The translations under genes and the position numbers were made by a program. From the NCBI RefSeq assembly GCF_905220995.1, contig NZ_CAJNBJ010000001.1, positions 558,001 through 622,000 of the forward strand: a stretch of 64,000 nucleotides of DNA, read 5' to 3'. Origin of the DNA: Nitrospira defluvii. GTDB lineage: Bacteria; Nitrospirota; Nitrospiria; Nitrospirales; Nitrospiraceae. Positions 17,153 through 25,710 of this stretch are shown here, in pieces (positions within the stretch are counted from its first letter, which is position 1; every line of letters begins with the position of its first letter). The notes beneath the pieces were generated by a model that did not search any database, was not told the DNA's origin, and saw only the letters and a program-made list of their open reading frames with translations.

Positions 17153-17917
17153 ATGCGACACAGAATCCTCCACCTCATTTTCGCTCTCGTGGTCATCCTC
17201 CTTGCTCCAGCTTTCGTCCGAGGCGAAATGCAGGGCCATCCCAACCTGGCCGCTTCCGCGCCTTTCATCAAACGCATCGCCCTGTTTCCCCCTCAAATCG
17301 AGATGTTTGAGCTCGGGGCTGGCGGCAGTCAGGAAAAAATGGACGATTGGGGACAAGCCGCGGTCGTCAATGTGCGCAAGGCGCTGGCGACTGAGTTTTC
17401 AAAGCGTGAACACCTCCACGTGACAGACTTCGAGCCAGATCGACTTACCCCCTCCCAACGCGACATCTACAATGAGACCCTGCTCCTCTACGAGTTGGTC
17501 TCAGGTGCAATCGTTCGACACGCGTTCAACGTTCAGTATGCTCCGCATCAGCACAAACTATCTCCATTTTTCCCGGAGAAAGCACGAAATTTTACCTTTT
17601 CCCTTGGGAAGGAGCTGTCAGAACTCGCCTCCGATGTAGACGCCTATTTGATAGTACTCGGCTTCGACCAGCGCTCATCCACCGGCAGAAAAGCACTTGG
17701 TGTGGGGAGGACGTTGGTCGCCGCCGCTCTGGGGGTCGTTGCGGTTCCACAGGGCGGCGGCAACCTCTTTACTGCAGCACTCATCGACGCCAAAACCGGT
17801 GACATTTTGTGGTTTACGAAAACCCCGAAGCCCTATGACCTACGAGAGCCCGAAGAAGCCTCTAAACTCGCCCTGGAATTCATGATGGACCTGCCTGCTT
17901 TGGGACAAACTCCATGA
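17153..17917 (+). CDS. Secreted protein of unknown function
   Basis: 254 residues from the ATG at 17153, placed at the signal peptide MRHRILHLIFALVVILLAPA; an in-frame ATG 72 bp upstream gives a polar leader that hides the signal. The mature part has IKRIALFPPQIEMFELGAGG, a long mixed region and ALIDAKTGDILWFTKTP near the end, recalling envelope lipoproteins that form oligomeric alpha/beta folds. There is no lipobox. The stop overlaps the M48 protease start (ATGA) and that gene overlaps the next, so three envelope genes are coupled. Function unknown. Confidence 0.72.
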   Translation: MRHRILHLIFALVVILLAPAFVRGEMQGHPNLAASAPFIKRIALFPPQIEMFELGAGGSQEKMDDWGQAAVVNVRKALATEFSKREHLHVTDFEPDRLTPSQRDIYNETLLLYELVSGAIVRHAFNVQYAPHQHKLSPFFPEKARNFTFSLGKELSELASDVDAYLIVLGFDQRSSTGRKALGVGRTLVAAALGVVAVPQGGGNLFTAALIDAKTGDILWFTKTPKPYDLREPEEASKLALEFMMDLPALGQTP

Positions 17918-19086
17918 GGCATCCAATCTCGTTCCAACTCCTGGCTCTCATGCTCTGCGCCTGCCTGGTGGAAGGATGCACGACTGCACCGTTTGGAAGC
18001 CGGCCAGACATCACCTTGGACGAGGACGAACAGCGCCTCTGGAAATCGGTCTTGGAAGAAGAACGACGGCTCGATCAGAGTGGATTGCTCTACACCGATC
18101 CCATTGTCACCGACTATGTCAATTCAGTCATGGCAAAAGTATTCCCACCGAGATCTGGCCAACACAGCTTGTCTGTCGAGGTCAAGGTGCTGAAAAATCC
18201 ACTCCTGAACGCCTTCGCGTTTCCTAATGGAAAGATCTATGTGCATACAGGCATGCTCGCCCGTATCCAGAGCGAAGCTCAATTGGCCACCCTGCTCGGA
18301 CATGAGCTCACCCATGCAACCCATCGCCATACGATCCAGGAACTCCGCGGCATTCGTCGCACCAGCGCCGCCCTCGCCACATTCCAAGTGCTCACGCTTC
18401 CCTTCGGCGTATTCGGCGCAGCAGCTACCGCTCTGGGCGGGGTCGGTTATATGGGCGCTGTCACCGGTTACTCGCGCGGGAAGGAGCGAGAGGCCGACGA
18501 AGTCGGACTCGACTTGATGGTCCAGGCCGGGTATTCGCCGCAAGAAGCCTCCATGCTGTTTGAAAAGCTGAAAGAAGATCTTGCCCTTCGCAAGATCGAC
18601 GAACCGTTCTTCTTCGGTAGCCATCCCCGCGTACAAGAGCGCATAGACAGTTTCAAGGAACTCGTGGCCGACAAGTATGCGAGCCGCGGTGGAGCGGTGG
18701 AAGTCGATCGCTACTACCACATTATGACCCCGTTGATTGTCGATAATTCTGAGACGGATCTCGCGATTGGCCGTGTCGCCTTGGTGCGCCGCGACCTTCA
18801 ACAGATCCTAGAGCGCCAGCCGAATAACGCTCGGGCTCACTTCCTGATGGGAGAAGCCTTTCACCAAGGTCACGACGTTGGTGATGAGGAACAGGCCGAG
18901 TCCCACTATCGGCAAGCCATCGAGGCGGACCCTCGTCTCGCTGACCCACATCGAGGGTTGGGCTATTCACTCCTGAAGCGAGGTGATCGATTCGGGGGAC
19001 AGTCTGAATTGCGACGATATCTGGAACTTGCCCCCCAGGCAGCGGACAGAGGATATGTCGAACAAGCCCTAAAGGAGCAGTCATGA
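17914..19086 (+). CDS. M48 family metalloprotease lipoprotein with TPR tail (BepA-like)
   Basis: 390 residues. The lipobox LVEGC (Cys 22) marks an outer-membrane or periplasmic lipoprotein. The peptidase domain has HELTH (130-134) and EREAD (191-195, third zinc ligand). The C-terminal ~130 residues look like TPR helices (ARAHFLMGEAFHQG, then ADPHRGLGYSLLKRGD). BepA/LoiP-type enzymes perform quality control of outer-membrane protein assembly. It overlaps both neighbours by 4 bp, forming a coupled trio of exported proteins. Confidence 0.9.
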   Translation: MRHPISFQLLALMLCACLVEGCTTAPFGSRPDITLDEDEQRLWKSVLEEERRLDQSGLLYTDPIVTDYVNSVMAKVFPPRSGQHSLSVEVKVLKNPLLNAFAFPNGKIYVHTGMLARIQSEAQLATLLGHELTHATHRHTIQELRGIRRTSAALATFQVLTLPFGVFGAAATALGGVGYMGAVTGYSRGKEREADEVGLDLMVQAGYSPQEASMLFEKLKEDLALRKIDEPFFFGSHPRVQERIDSFKELVADKYASRGGAVEVDRYYHIMTPLIVDNSETDLAIGRVALVRRDLQQILERQPNNARAHFLMGEAFHQGHDVGDEEQAESHYRQAIEADPRLADPHRGLGYSLLKRGDRFGGQSELRRYLELAPQAADRGYVEQALKEQS

Positions 19087-19673
19087 TCCTATTGCGAATC
19101 GTCGCGGGTATACTGATGCTGTCGCTGGGCGGTTGTGTCGGACGATCGGCGCAACTGGTCCCAGCAGGGTCGCAAACGGTCTTGAGTACGGATCAACTTG
19201 AGGCCGAGTGGCCGCAAGGATGGATTACCTTTCGCCCTGCCGAGAAAGACGAGGAGGCCGTCAAACAGGGGCTCTTATTCATGGCCACCCGCGATGGGTT
19301 CGGTCTACAGACGATGCGTTTGAACAAACGTCCTCTCGACGGAGAATTCAAATATACGCAAAAAAAGCTCTCCGCCACTATGTTGCCGCAAGAAGTCGCG
19401 GCCATCTTCCTGGACGACATTAGGTCACACCCCGACATCGTCGAGCTCAAGATCGTCGAAAACGGCCCTGCGACTCTAGCAGGCTCTCAAGGCTTTCGGG
19501 CGAACTACACCTACCGAAGCAAGTCAGGGTTGCTTCGTCAGGCCGTTACTTACGGATGCATCGACAAAGGTATGCTGATCACCCTAGGCTTCGATGCCCC
19601 CAAACGTCACTATTTCTCGCTGGACCTTCCGACTTTCGAACAGGTGAAAGACACGGTGAGATGGACGTCCTAA
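19083..19673 (+). CDS. Lipoprotein of unknown function
   Basis: 196 residues beginning with MILLRIVAGILMLSLGGC, a short signal peptide with lipobox SLGGC (Cys 18). The mature part is beta-rich (WPQGWITFRPAEKDEEA, then AGSQGFRANYTYRSKSGLLR) and ends TVRWTS. The layout resembles single-domain exported proteins whose C-terminal half is a small beta sheet, but no named family is certain. It is coupled to the M48 protease gene by an ATGA overlap and converges on the FKBP-like gene 12 bp away. Confidence 0.72.
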   Translation: MILLRIVAGILMLSLGGCVGRSAQLVPAGSQTVLSTDQLEAEWPQGWITFRPAEKDEEAVKQGLLFMATRDGFGLQTMRLNKRPLDGEFKYTQKKLSATMLPQEVAAIFLDDIRSHPDIVELKIVENGPATLAGSQGFRANYTYRSKSGLLRQAVTYGCIDKGMLITLGFDAPKRHYFSLDLPTFEQVKDTVRWTS

Positions 19674-19684
19674 AGTGTGCGCTG

Positions 19685-20086
19685 CTATCGAGTCTGAACT
19701 ATCCCTCTCAACCACAGCTCCACGACCAGCAGCGCATCCGGTGGGATCAGGCTTGGCAGGCCCTTGTGTCCATATGCCAGGTGCGGACTGATACGGACTC
19801 TTGCGGTGCCGCCACCCTCATTCCTCATAACGCCTGCTCGATTCCAGAAATGACCTGACGCCGTCCCAATTCCACCTGGTGATCGGCCGAGGTCACGACG
19901 CCTTCGCCCCCTGGGCATATGTGCCGGCCGGTTCGCCGCTTGCCGTTCATTCATCGGTACCGCAACCCCACGATGTAGGAACATCCGGCAGTTCTGAATG
20001 AGCCGATCGCCGACCCGAGCCGCCAGGCCGTCACCGGTGCGTTCTTCAAGCAGTTCAATGCCGGTGGATGTCATCGTCAGTTGCAC
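19685..20086 (-). CDS. FKBP-type peptidyl-prolyl isomerase-like, apparently doubly frameshifted
   Basis: The open frame of 133 codons ends with an FKBP signature (RISPHLAYGHKGLPSLIPPD, then ALLVVELWL) and begins GIELLEERTGDG like other FKBPs. The middle is an Arg/Pro-rich stretch that does not fit. In another minus-strand frame between about 19826 and 19910 the DNA encodes GVVTSADHQVELGRRQVISG then IEQAL, just what an FKBP needs before the final strands. One shift near a run of five C at 19907-19911 and a second near 19818-19830 would restore it. Either a decayed gene or two base errors. It follows the DUF2914 gene by 11 bp. Confidence 0.6.
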   Translation of the reverse strand: MQLTMTSTGIELLEERTGDGLAARVGDRLIQNCRMFLHRGVAVPMNERQAANRPAHMPRGRRRRDLGRSPGGIGTASGHFWNRAGVMRNEGGGTARVRISPHLAYGHKGLPSLIPPDALLVVELWLRGIVQTR

Positions 20087-20097
20087 CGCCTCGCCGG

Positions 20098-21210
20098 CTA
20101 ATACACCACCGTCGTCAAGGACAGGGACCCGACCGCTGTCTTGTCCAGCACCTTGACCGCCATTCGGCCGATCACACGACCGTCTTCGGCTTCTACATCA
20201 ACGCGCCAATCTCCCGGATCGAGGCCCTCCTTGAAGGTGTAGGCACGATACCCTCCCTCCCGCCCACCGGAAATCTTGAGCGGAATACGGTCGGCATCGG
20301 TGAAGGGCTGACCGGGGTCTGGGCGGTAATACCAGTGGTGATAGATCGTCGTCTTGAGCGCCACCGGCGCGAACACCGCCGTGAAACAATAGACCGGATC
20401 GTCGGCCGGGATCACCGTGTCTGAAGCTTTCCACACCTCGTACCATGACTTTTCGAAACTCAGCTCAAACCGGTCACCCGAACGCTTCACCTCGTGATAG
20501 ATGCCGCCGTGCTTCAACGACAGCGGCACCGGGGGAATCCAGTTCAAGAAATAGAATCCGACCAGCAGCCCGACGAGAGCAACCGCCGGAGCGCCGGCCA
20601 ACATCGCCTCGCGGGACGTACGATCGGAATTATTCCAATAGATCAACTGCACGACGCGCAGGACGACAAGCACGGTCACCACGGCCCCGGAGAGAAAGAT
20701 CGCCGCATTCATCCATCCCGTCATCACGGGCAGGAAAAACGTGAAGAACGCGAAGCACACGAGCGCGTAGAGACTCACCAGTAGTTGCACATTCGACAGC
20801 CGGCTGCGGAGAAATTCGTTCGCCACAAGGAATGCCACCAGGACGCAGAAGAATACGGCCGTCCCGGCAAAGGTGGCGCTCTTGGAATAAAAAATCGCGT
20901 AGGCGCTGAACAGGCTCCCCAGCAGGAACTGAATCGCCATCGGCGCATAGGGCTTGGCTTGCACCACCCATTTCATGAAGAACGGCGCATCCGGGGGGAG
21001 ATCGTCGACCGTGGCTTCCTGTGTCCCCAAACGCCCGGTCAGCACAATCAGAAAACCCAGCAGGCTCAGGTAGGCCAACAAGAGCAGGTTGTCGCGCAGA
21101 CGGTCGATGCGTGTCAGCACAAGCGTGTCGTACGTCACGCCACTGAAGAAAAACAGCGGGGGCAGGTAGGGCTTCCCCAAGACCGATTGGAAACGTTGCC
21201 ATGAGACCAT
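20098..21210 (-). CDS. DUF2914 membrane protein
   Basis: 370 residues. The N-terminal two thirds contains about seven TM segments (for example NLLLLAYLSLLGFLIVLTG, then AIFLSGAVVTVLVVLRVV). The C-terminal soluble part is DUF2914: DPVYCFTAVFAPVALKTTIY, then HHWYYRPD, GGYRAYTFKEG and WRVDVEAEDGRVIGR. Function unknown; the soluble domain looks like a beta sandwich that would face outward. The FKBP-like gene follows by 11 bp on the same strand. Confidence 0.8.
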   Translation of the reverse strand: MVSWQRFQSVLGKPYLPPLFFFSGVTYDTLVLTRIDRLRDNLLLLAYLSLLGFLIVLTGRLGTQEATVDDLPPDAPFFMKWVVQAKPYAPMAIQFLLGSLFSAYAIFYSKSATFAGTAVFFCVLVAFLVANEFLRSRLSNVQLLVSLYALVCFAFFTFFLPVMTGWMNAAIFLSGAVVTVLVVLRVVQLIYWNNSDRTSREAMLAGAPAVALVGLLVGFYFLNWIPPVPLSLKHGGIYHEVKRSGDRFELSFEKSWYEVWKASDTVIPADDPVYCFTAVFAPVALKTTIYHHWYYRPDPGQPFTDADRIPLKISGGREGGYRAYTFKEGLDPGDWRVDVEAEDGRVIGRMAVKVLDKTAVGSLSLTTVVY

Positions 21211-21258
21211 GCGCTAGATTTCAGGAGACGCAGACGATTGTCAAACGAAGAGCGTTAT

Positions 21259-21284
21259 CGCGGCCCTTGATCGGAAGGCCGCGA
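21259..21284 (-). terminator. Hairpin between the repeat pair and the DUF2914 gene
   Basis: The arms flank a short loop near 21258-21268 and 21275-21284 (GCGGCC..TT / AAGGCCGC), with one bulged C. It sits about 50 bp before the DUF2914 ATG and after the repeat pair. No U-run follows on either strand, so an intrinsic terminator is possible but not certain. Confidence 0.35.
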
Positions 21285-21347
21285 CTGTGCCGTTAGGGGC
21301 GACTACATGTGGCAAGGCACAATAATCTCCCGGCATTCATGACTACA

Positions 21348-21475
21348 CCGGCAGCTCAACAGGGTCATCCAGCAAGGCCGCAGAGGAGAAAGAACCGGAG
21401 GCGTACACTGTCTGGTACGTCGAGTCCTTGAACGAAGCGAGAACGCCGCCGGAAACCACCTTTCACGTCCCGGAT
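21348..21475 (-). repeat. Stop-adjacent repeat family, degenerate tandem copy
   Basis: The plus-strand left end, CCGGCAGCTCAACAGGGTC, is identical to that of the neighbouring intact copy, and the body has AGAACCGGAGGCGTAC and GGTACGTCGAG. The arm on the other side has diverged (GGGACGTGAAAGGTGG on the minus strand), so the outer stem is lost. It abuts the intact copy head to tail, same orientation. Confidence 0.7.
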
Positions 21476-21600
21476 CCGGCAGCTCAACAGGGTCATCCAG
21501 CAAGGCCGCAAGGGAGAAAGAACCGGAGGCGTACCCTTTGCGGTACGTCGAGGATTCTTTCGACCTGAGAACGCAGCTGGGGACCCTGTTCAGCTGCCGG
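21476..21600 (-). repeat. Stop-adjacent inverted-arm repeat, copy 2
   Basis: 125 bp. CCGGCAGCTCAACAGGGTC (left) and its inverse at the right end match except for one central base, as in other copies. The arm sequence is different from copy 1 yet self-complementary. Read on the minus strand it begins one base after the TAA stop of the 353-residue gene. The internal stem is CGTACC/GGTACG. Confidence 0.82.
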
Positions 21601-21601
21601 A

Positions 21602-22663
21602 TTACATGAAGGGGGGTAGCGGAGCATACACGACCGACATCCCCAAGAGTCGCTCCAACCACCCGGCCATGTGTTCTTCGGCCAAGGGAGCCCGATTGAG
21701 CCGCGCCTCCAGCTGAAAGCCTCCGGCCCCTCCGACAATCCCGATAATCGCCGACGCGTCGGCCCCTTCCGGCATCAGGTCCTGGGTTTGAAATTCGCAC
21801 AGCGTGCTATACAGACGCCCTTGCGGCTCAATCGTGGTCAACACTTCAGGCAATTCCCCCAGCGCGCAATGCACGGAACAGCGGTAGACGGAGCGAGCGC
21901 CGGGTTGCACCGCGGCAAACGCCTCCAATGCCTGCTCGGAAAACCCGGTGAGATAAGCCCGAACCCCGACCGGCTGCGGCGCAAAGGTGGCGGCTAACCG
22001 GCTGGCCGGCACCAGAAACTCATAGGCATCCAGGGTGTTGTACTCAAACTGGCAGGGTCCGAAGGCGTCGGGCCAGGAACAGAAAAACGGCGTCGCAGGA
22101 TCTGAGGGGCGTAATACCACGTTATCCTTGTCGACGGACGTCTCAACCGGCAACTCCAAGGTGGCGATGGCATCGAGAAAGATGGCCCTGCGCTCATCGA
22201 TCCACTCGGTGCGCTGTGCATCCTCCCGCGTCTCCCCCGGTGTCACGACCTCTTGCGTATGGAGACGCACGCGGATGAACGCATGGTTGTGCCGGAATCC
22301 CAGCCAGAACATGGAGACAGGATGATGGAATCGTAGCCCCGGCCTGGTCCGCCAGGGGTGACTGATGGAGCAGTAGGTCCCGACATCCTGGTAGCGCTGA
22401 TAGACGGTGTGGTAGCCGCCCGCCAACAGAAAAAAGTCGCCCTTCCAGGATTCGCGAATGTGGATCAGGGTCACATCTTCCGTGGCCCAATGGTCGAGCA
22501 GGTCGAAGGCCTCGGGAGAGTCGACCGCCCAGTCTTCCACGTAGCAAATGACGTCCTTGGCGGGATGCGCCGGTTTCAGCCCCAAGGCTGCGAGGCGCTC
22601 CCCGACTGCGAGGACCTCTTGAAAGGTCAGCCGGCCGGGGGTTTCCCACCGCCGTTCACGCAC
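21602..22663 (-). CDS. Conserved-looking protein of unknown function
   Basis: 353 residues, soluble, no signal peptide or membrane segment. No family recognised. It has a run of aromatic/His residues in the first half (HIRESWKGDFFLLAGGYHTV, then SISHPWRTRPG and WLGFRHNHAFIRVRLH) and a Cys-containing stretch (FFCSWPDAFGPCQFEY). The second half has SVYRCSVHCALGELPEVL and a Gly-rich VGGAGGF. Base composition and codon use match neighbours. Upstream, 45 bp away on the same strand, is a lipoprotein gene. Its TAA stop is directly followed by a family repeat. Confidence 0.62.
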   Translation of the reverse strand: MRERRWETPGRLTFQEVLAVGERLAALGLKPAHPAKDVICYVEDWAVDSPEAFDLLDHWATEDVTLIHIRESWKGDFFLLAGGYHTVYQRYQDVGTYCSISHPWRTRPGLRFHHPVSMFWLGFRHNHAFIRVRLHTQEVVTPGETREDAQRTEWIDERRAIFLDAIATLELPVETSVDKDNVVLRPSDPATPFFCSWPDAFGPCQFEYNTLDAYEFLVPASRLAATFAPQPVGVRAYLTGFSEQALEAFAAVQPGARSVYRCSVHCALGELPEVLTTIEPQGRLYSTLCEFQTQDLMPEGADASAIIGIVGGAGGFQLEARLNRAPLAEEHMAGWLERLLGMSVVYAPLPPFM

Positions 22664-22708
22664 AACGTCCCTCCCCGAGTTGCGCGCCGCTTTGGAGCCG
22701 GGGATGCC

Positions 22709-23359
22709 TCACTTGACGGACTTCAGGCCCCGACCCTCGATTTTCGTATCGGCAATGAAGCGCTCGAGGCCGTCCTGCAGGAGACCGGACATGAGGGTTT
22801 CCACATCTTCGCTGGTAAACCAGAACACCAGCTTCGTCTGTTCGCCCTGAACATTCCGCTGCGTGCTGCTGTCATCCGCGAGGTTCTTGACCTTGATGAC
22901 CAGTCGGCTCTCACCCGTCAGCTTGGTATTGAACACACGGCTCTTGGCGTTCGCCGAAAAATTCAGAATTTCTCCACCGATGACGATATCCGCGCCCGAC
23001 ACCCCCACGCCCGACTGCACGACGCGCGCATCCCAGCCGCGACGATTCCACCCGCGCCACCGCAAGGCTTCGGCCAAGGCTTCGGCCACCGTCACGCCGG
23101 GAGACCCGCCGGTGACATTGAAGTTGGTCACGCCACCGCCCAGGTGGGTCCGCTGGCCGATCTTCGACCGGTCCGCGCGAAGGTCCTCAAACGGCTCAAT
23201 GACGATTTTTAGCGGCTCGGGCTGGCCGCTCTGCACGAACGGTTGTTGCGGTTGCACATTGACCGACACCATTTCCCCGGTTCCGGCGCAACCCCAGAGC
23301 AGCGCCAATCCCACCGCCAGGCACCATTGACTCGCGATTCGACATCCCTGTGCAATCAC
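22709..23359 (-). CDS. Lipoprotein of unknown function
   Basis: 216 residues from the GTG at 23357-23359, which has GGGAGG 5-6 bp upstream; an in-frame ATG 33 bp further out has no such site. The signal peptide ends in a lipobox (ALLWGC, then AGTGEM). The mature region begins with an LKIVIEPFEDLRADRSKIGQ block, followed by a Gly-rich linker and VTVAEALAEALRWRGW, a pattern seen in YajG-like and other small OM lipoproteins that act on cell-envelope complexes. Function not known. Confidence 0.68.
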   Translation of the reverse strand: MIAQGCRIASQWCLAVGLALLWGCAGTGEMVSVNVQPQQPFVQSGQPEPLKIVIEPFEDLRADRSKIGQRTHLGGGVTNFNVTGGSPGVTVAEALAEALRWRGWNRRGWDARVVQSGVGVSGADIVIGGEILNFSANAKSRVFNTKLTGESRLVIKVKNLADDSSTQRNVQGEQTKLVFWFTSEDVETLMSGLLQDGLERFIADTKIEGRGLKSVK

Positions 23360-23513
23360 ACATGCCTCCCTGTCAGTATGTGGCGTACGCAAACGCGCCC
23401 AGTCTACCCAAGTCCCGGCCGGATGACAAACGAGAAGAACGAGTCGGAGCGAAGAACCGGAGCTGATGGCCGATGACCGATGGCAGGCATGTAACCACTC
23501 CGGACAGGCCGGA

Positions 23514-24143
23514 TCAGGGAATCAGGAGAGGCAGGAGGCTCCGGAAGGTGTCGCGACCGAGTTCCGGAAGGTGCCCCTCGCGCAGGGCAGGGGAATCCAG
23601 AGGCACAAACCGGGCAATCTTGAACCAGGCCCGCCCGGACAACACCGCGGCCAATTGAGCCTTCCGGTCGTGCGTAATCGGCAGCGTATACCCCTCGCCC
23701 CGCTTCCACTCCCACAGCGTGGGGGCGAGTGACAGCTCCAGTCCATGGCCGGCCAGCTGGTGGAAGCGGTCAAAAAAGTTCTTTTTGCACTGCTTCACCT
23801 GCCCGCCCTCGACGATCATCGCAAACACCAGGTGATGGCCCCACCAACACAAGGATCGAAAGGTGAACTTGTCGTCGCCCAGAAAATGTTTCGGGTAGTC
23901 CAGGTACTGATAGGGGCACTGTTCGAGGCGCTCGCCCTTCACGGACTGCGCCTTGGCCGGATCAAAGCCGGGAGGCAACAACAACGTCGTCCCTGCCAGA
24001 TCCTCCCGTAATCCCGCCTGGAGGGTTGCCAACAGGGCCTGCACCTTGAGGATCGCCCGCTCCTTGGAACGGAACAGTTCCCCGTCCGCAACCAACGCGA
24101 GCTCAGCGAGCGTCAGAGACCGTTTATCCAACGGGAGAGACAT
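23514..24143 (-). CDS. Protein of unknown function
   Basis: 209 residues, soluble, no export signal. No family recognised. Features: an N-terminal helical region (KRSLTLAELALVADGELFRS), a compact middle with CPYQYLDYPKHFLGDDKFTF followed by RSLCWWGHHLVFAM, and a basic, Pro/Leu-rich C-terminus ending PLLIP. The CWWGHHL stretch is distinctive but I cannot tie it to a known site. It is separated from both neighbours by more than 150 bp, so it is probably its own transcript. Confidence 0.6.
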   Translation of the reverse strand: MSLPLDKRSLTLAELALVADGELFRSKERAILKVQALLATLQAGLREDLAGTTLLLPPGFDPAKAQSVKGERLEQCPYQYLDYPKHFLGDDKFTFRSLCWWGHHLVFAMIVEGGQVKQCKKNFFDRFHQLAGHGLELSLAPTLWEWKRGEGYTLPITHDRKAQLAAVLSGRAWFKIARFVPLDSPALREGHLPELGRDTFRSLLPLLIP

Positions 24144-24230
24144 TCCGACTCATCGATTGAAGGCGCATGATGCTGATAGGGGGTGGATTCAGTGGTCAAC
24201 TACGCGGGTGACATATGAACATTGTCTCGT

Positions 24231-24396
24231 CGGATGCTCAAACGGATCGTCCAGCAAGGCCGCAGACGACGACAAGGCCGGAAGCGTACCAGTTCTCACC
24301 CACCCACCCCGAGCTGCCGGGACAGCTCTTGCACCGAGAGTACGTTGAGGATCTTGTCGAGGCGAGAACGCAGCTGGCGGAACGTTTCAGCATCCG
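24231..24396 (-). repeat. Stop-adjacent inverted-arm repeat, copy 3 (long form)
   Basis: 166 bp with arms CGGATGCTCAAACG and CGTTTCAGCATCCG, again differing at a single central base. On the minus strand it starts immediately after the TAG stop at 24398-24400. In place of the short CGTACC/GGTACG stem it carries a longer insert with GAGCTG/CAGCTC arms, shared with the copy after hpnA. The insert also has CACCCACCCACCCC. Confidence 0.8.
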
Positions 24397-24397
24397 G

Positions 24398-24772
24398 CTA
24401 CGCCTTCTGGAGGGACTCAAACGCCGACACCTCCAGATCGAACATTCGCCGACATTCCCCGCAGCGTAACCCGACCATGTCGCGGATCACATCCAATTCC
24501 CTGATCGTCACAGACACAGGATGGGCGCGCAGACAGCTTTCCAGCGATTCTTTGGCCGTGGGCATCACTTTCGGACCGTCCACCTCGCCGCCGAGCGGCA
24601 CAGCCGCGACCCGGCCCACGACCTGGTCGGCCGTCATGAGATGCATCATGCGGCAGGAGGTGCAGGCCACCACGAGCCGACCCTGGTCATCGATCCGCTT
24701 CAACGAGAGACACAAGGGATGAACGGCAAAACACTGTTGGACGAATGCCCCGCTTTGAAACCGTTGTGCCAT
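24398..24772 (-). CDS. Cysteine-pair protein of unknown function
   Basis: 124 residues from the ATG at 24770-24772; an in-frame GTG two codons upstream is an alternative. Two CxxC pairs (VACTSCRMMH and LRCGECRRMF) about 60 residues apart suggest a metal-binding fold made of two halves, each preceded by a similar segment (HPLCLSLKRIDDQGRLVV versus HPVSVTIRELDVIRDMVG), so it may be an internal duplication. No known family recognised. A family repeat begins right at its stop. Confidence 0.62.
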   Translation of the reverse strand: MAQRFQSGAFVQQCFAVHPLCLSLKRIDDQGRLVVACTSCRMMHLMTADQVVGRVAAVPLGGEVDGPKVMPTAKESLESCLRAHPVSVTIRELDVIRDMVGLRCGECRRMFDLEVSAFESLQKA

Positions 24773-24941
24773 AGTCACCTATTGCAAGACCAACCGATAC
24801 GCTGTGTCCCTAATTCGTTCGTCGCGCGTGAAGCGTCGTTCGTCGCCCAACCCCAGCACCGAGCCTCTGGTCTGGTCCTCGGCCGTCAGCGACACGCTCT
24901 CAGTCCGCCCGGCCACGATTCACGTCTTGCGTTTTACGACA

Positions 24942-25277
24942 CTACAGTTTGGCCAGACCCAGCATCATCAGCACACCCAGGGCATACGGAATCATACAAG
25001 AATACAGCACCCCATTGAACGCCCGATCGGGAGTATTCGACTGAATAGTGCGGTCCTTGTAAATGAATTCATAGGCGAGAATGAGCAGGGTCAGGGTCAA
25101 CACGAAGACCCGGCTCGTGCGAGGCCAAGTGTAATGGCCGCTCACAATGAAATTGGCCGTGAAGAATCCGCTGGAGACAAATAACAGTGGCGCGAGTACA
25201 TACCGAAGGGTGTGAGAAAAGAAGACGTGCCAGGCGGGCCTGGCCGAACGTTGTTGCGGATCGAGGAGGAGCGTCAT
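24942..25277 (-). CDS. Small membrane protein of unknown function
   Basis: 111 residues with three hydrophobic segments (VLAPLLFVSSGFFTANFIV, VFVLTLTLLILAYEFIY, and a C-terminal YALGVLMMLGLAKL). No recognisable motif. It overlaps the upstream Cys-rich gene by 4 bp (ATGA), so the two are translated together. The 163 bp downstream, before the two-CxxC gene's start, carries only CGTTCGTCGCG-type low-complexity sequence. Confidence 0.62.
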   Translation of the reverse strand: MTLLLDPQQRSARPAWHVFFSHTLRYVLAPLLFVSSGFFTANFIVSGHYTWPRTSRVFVLTLTLLILAYEFIYKDRTIQSNTPDRAFNGVLYSCMIPYALGVLMMLGLAKL

Positions 25278-25558
25278 GACCCGACGGGTGCGGGGTGGCT
25301 GGACGGAACGGCCTGCTTTGCCTGCTCCTCGGCCGTCCGACAGCTCTTACAGATTCGGGGACGTTGCTTCAGGAAACTGACTTTCCCGCTCGCGAGGCAA
25401 CTATAATGGACGAATTCGTCGCACACGCTGCAGCGCGACCAGCCGCCGCGAAACATCGTCTTATCCCGATAGAGCCCCTGCTGGCAGACCTTGCAACTGC
25501 GGGGTTCAATCCCCAGCAACATGGGCTCCCAGTCACCACCGGCCTTCCGAATACTCAT
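25274..25558 (-). CDS. Small double-CxxC (zinc-finger-like) protein
   Basis: 94 residues from the ATG at 25556-25558; an upstream in-frame ATG adds a Pro/Ser-rich leader and is less likely. Three CxxC pairs are visible (SCKVCQQGLY, RCSVCDEFVHYSC, ICKSCRTAE), which fits a treble-clef or double zinc ribbon. The VHYSC part resembles the small zinc-ribbon protein near 14 kb. It is coupled to the membrane-protein gene by ATGA and probably acts with it; the function is unknown. Confidence 0.65.
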   Translation of the reverse strand: MSIRKAGGDWEPMLLGIEPRSCKVCQQGLYRDKTMFRGGWSRCSVCDEFVHYSCLASGKVSFLKQRPRICKSCRTAEEQAKQAVPSSHPAPVGS

Positions 25559-25627
25559 GACGCGGGAGTATAGCGAAGGGATCGAAGAAAAAACAAGGAG
25601 GGAAGGGGGGAAGGAGGGCCCCACCTG

Positions 25628-25697
25628 GCGTCCCTTCTTGCTCGCAGACCGCGCACACGATCAGAATGTGCTCGTCCCATGCGCGCAGTGAAGGGCC
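25628..25697 (-). repeat. Hairpin repeat, second family (copy a)
   Basis: On the minus strand: CCCTTCACTGCGCGCATGGG, a GAGCACATTCTGATCGTG centre, then TGCGAGCAAGAAGGG. The outer arms CCCTTC/GAAGGG pair. The ACTGCGCGCAT, TTCTGA and GCGAGCAA blocks recur near 32.4, 32.5, 39.5 and 39.7 kb. It lies just downstream of the toxin gene stop. Confidence 0.65.
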
Positions 25698-25710
25698 AGC
25701 GGGTGAGTCC

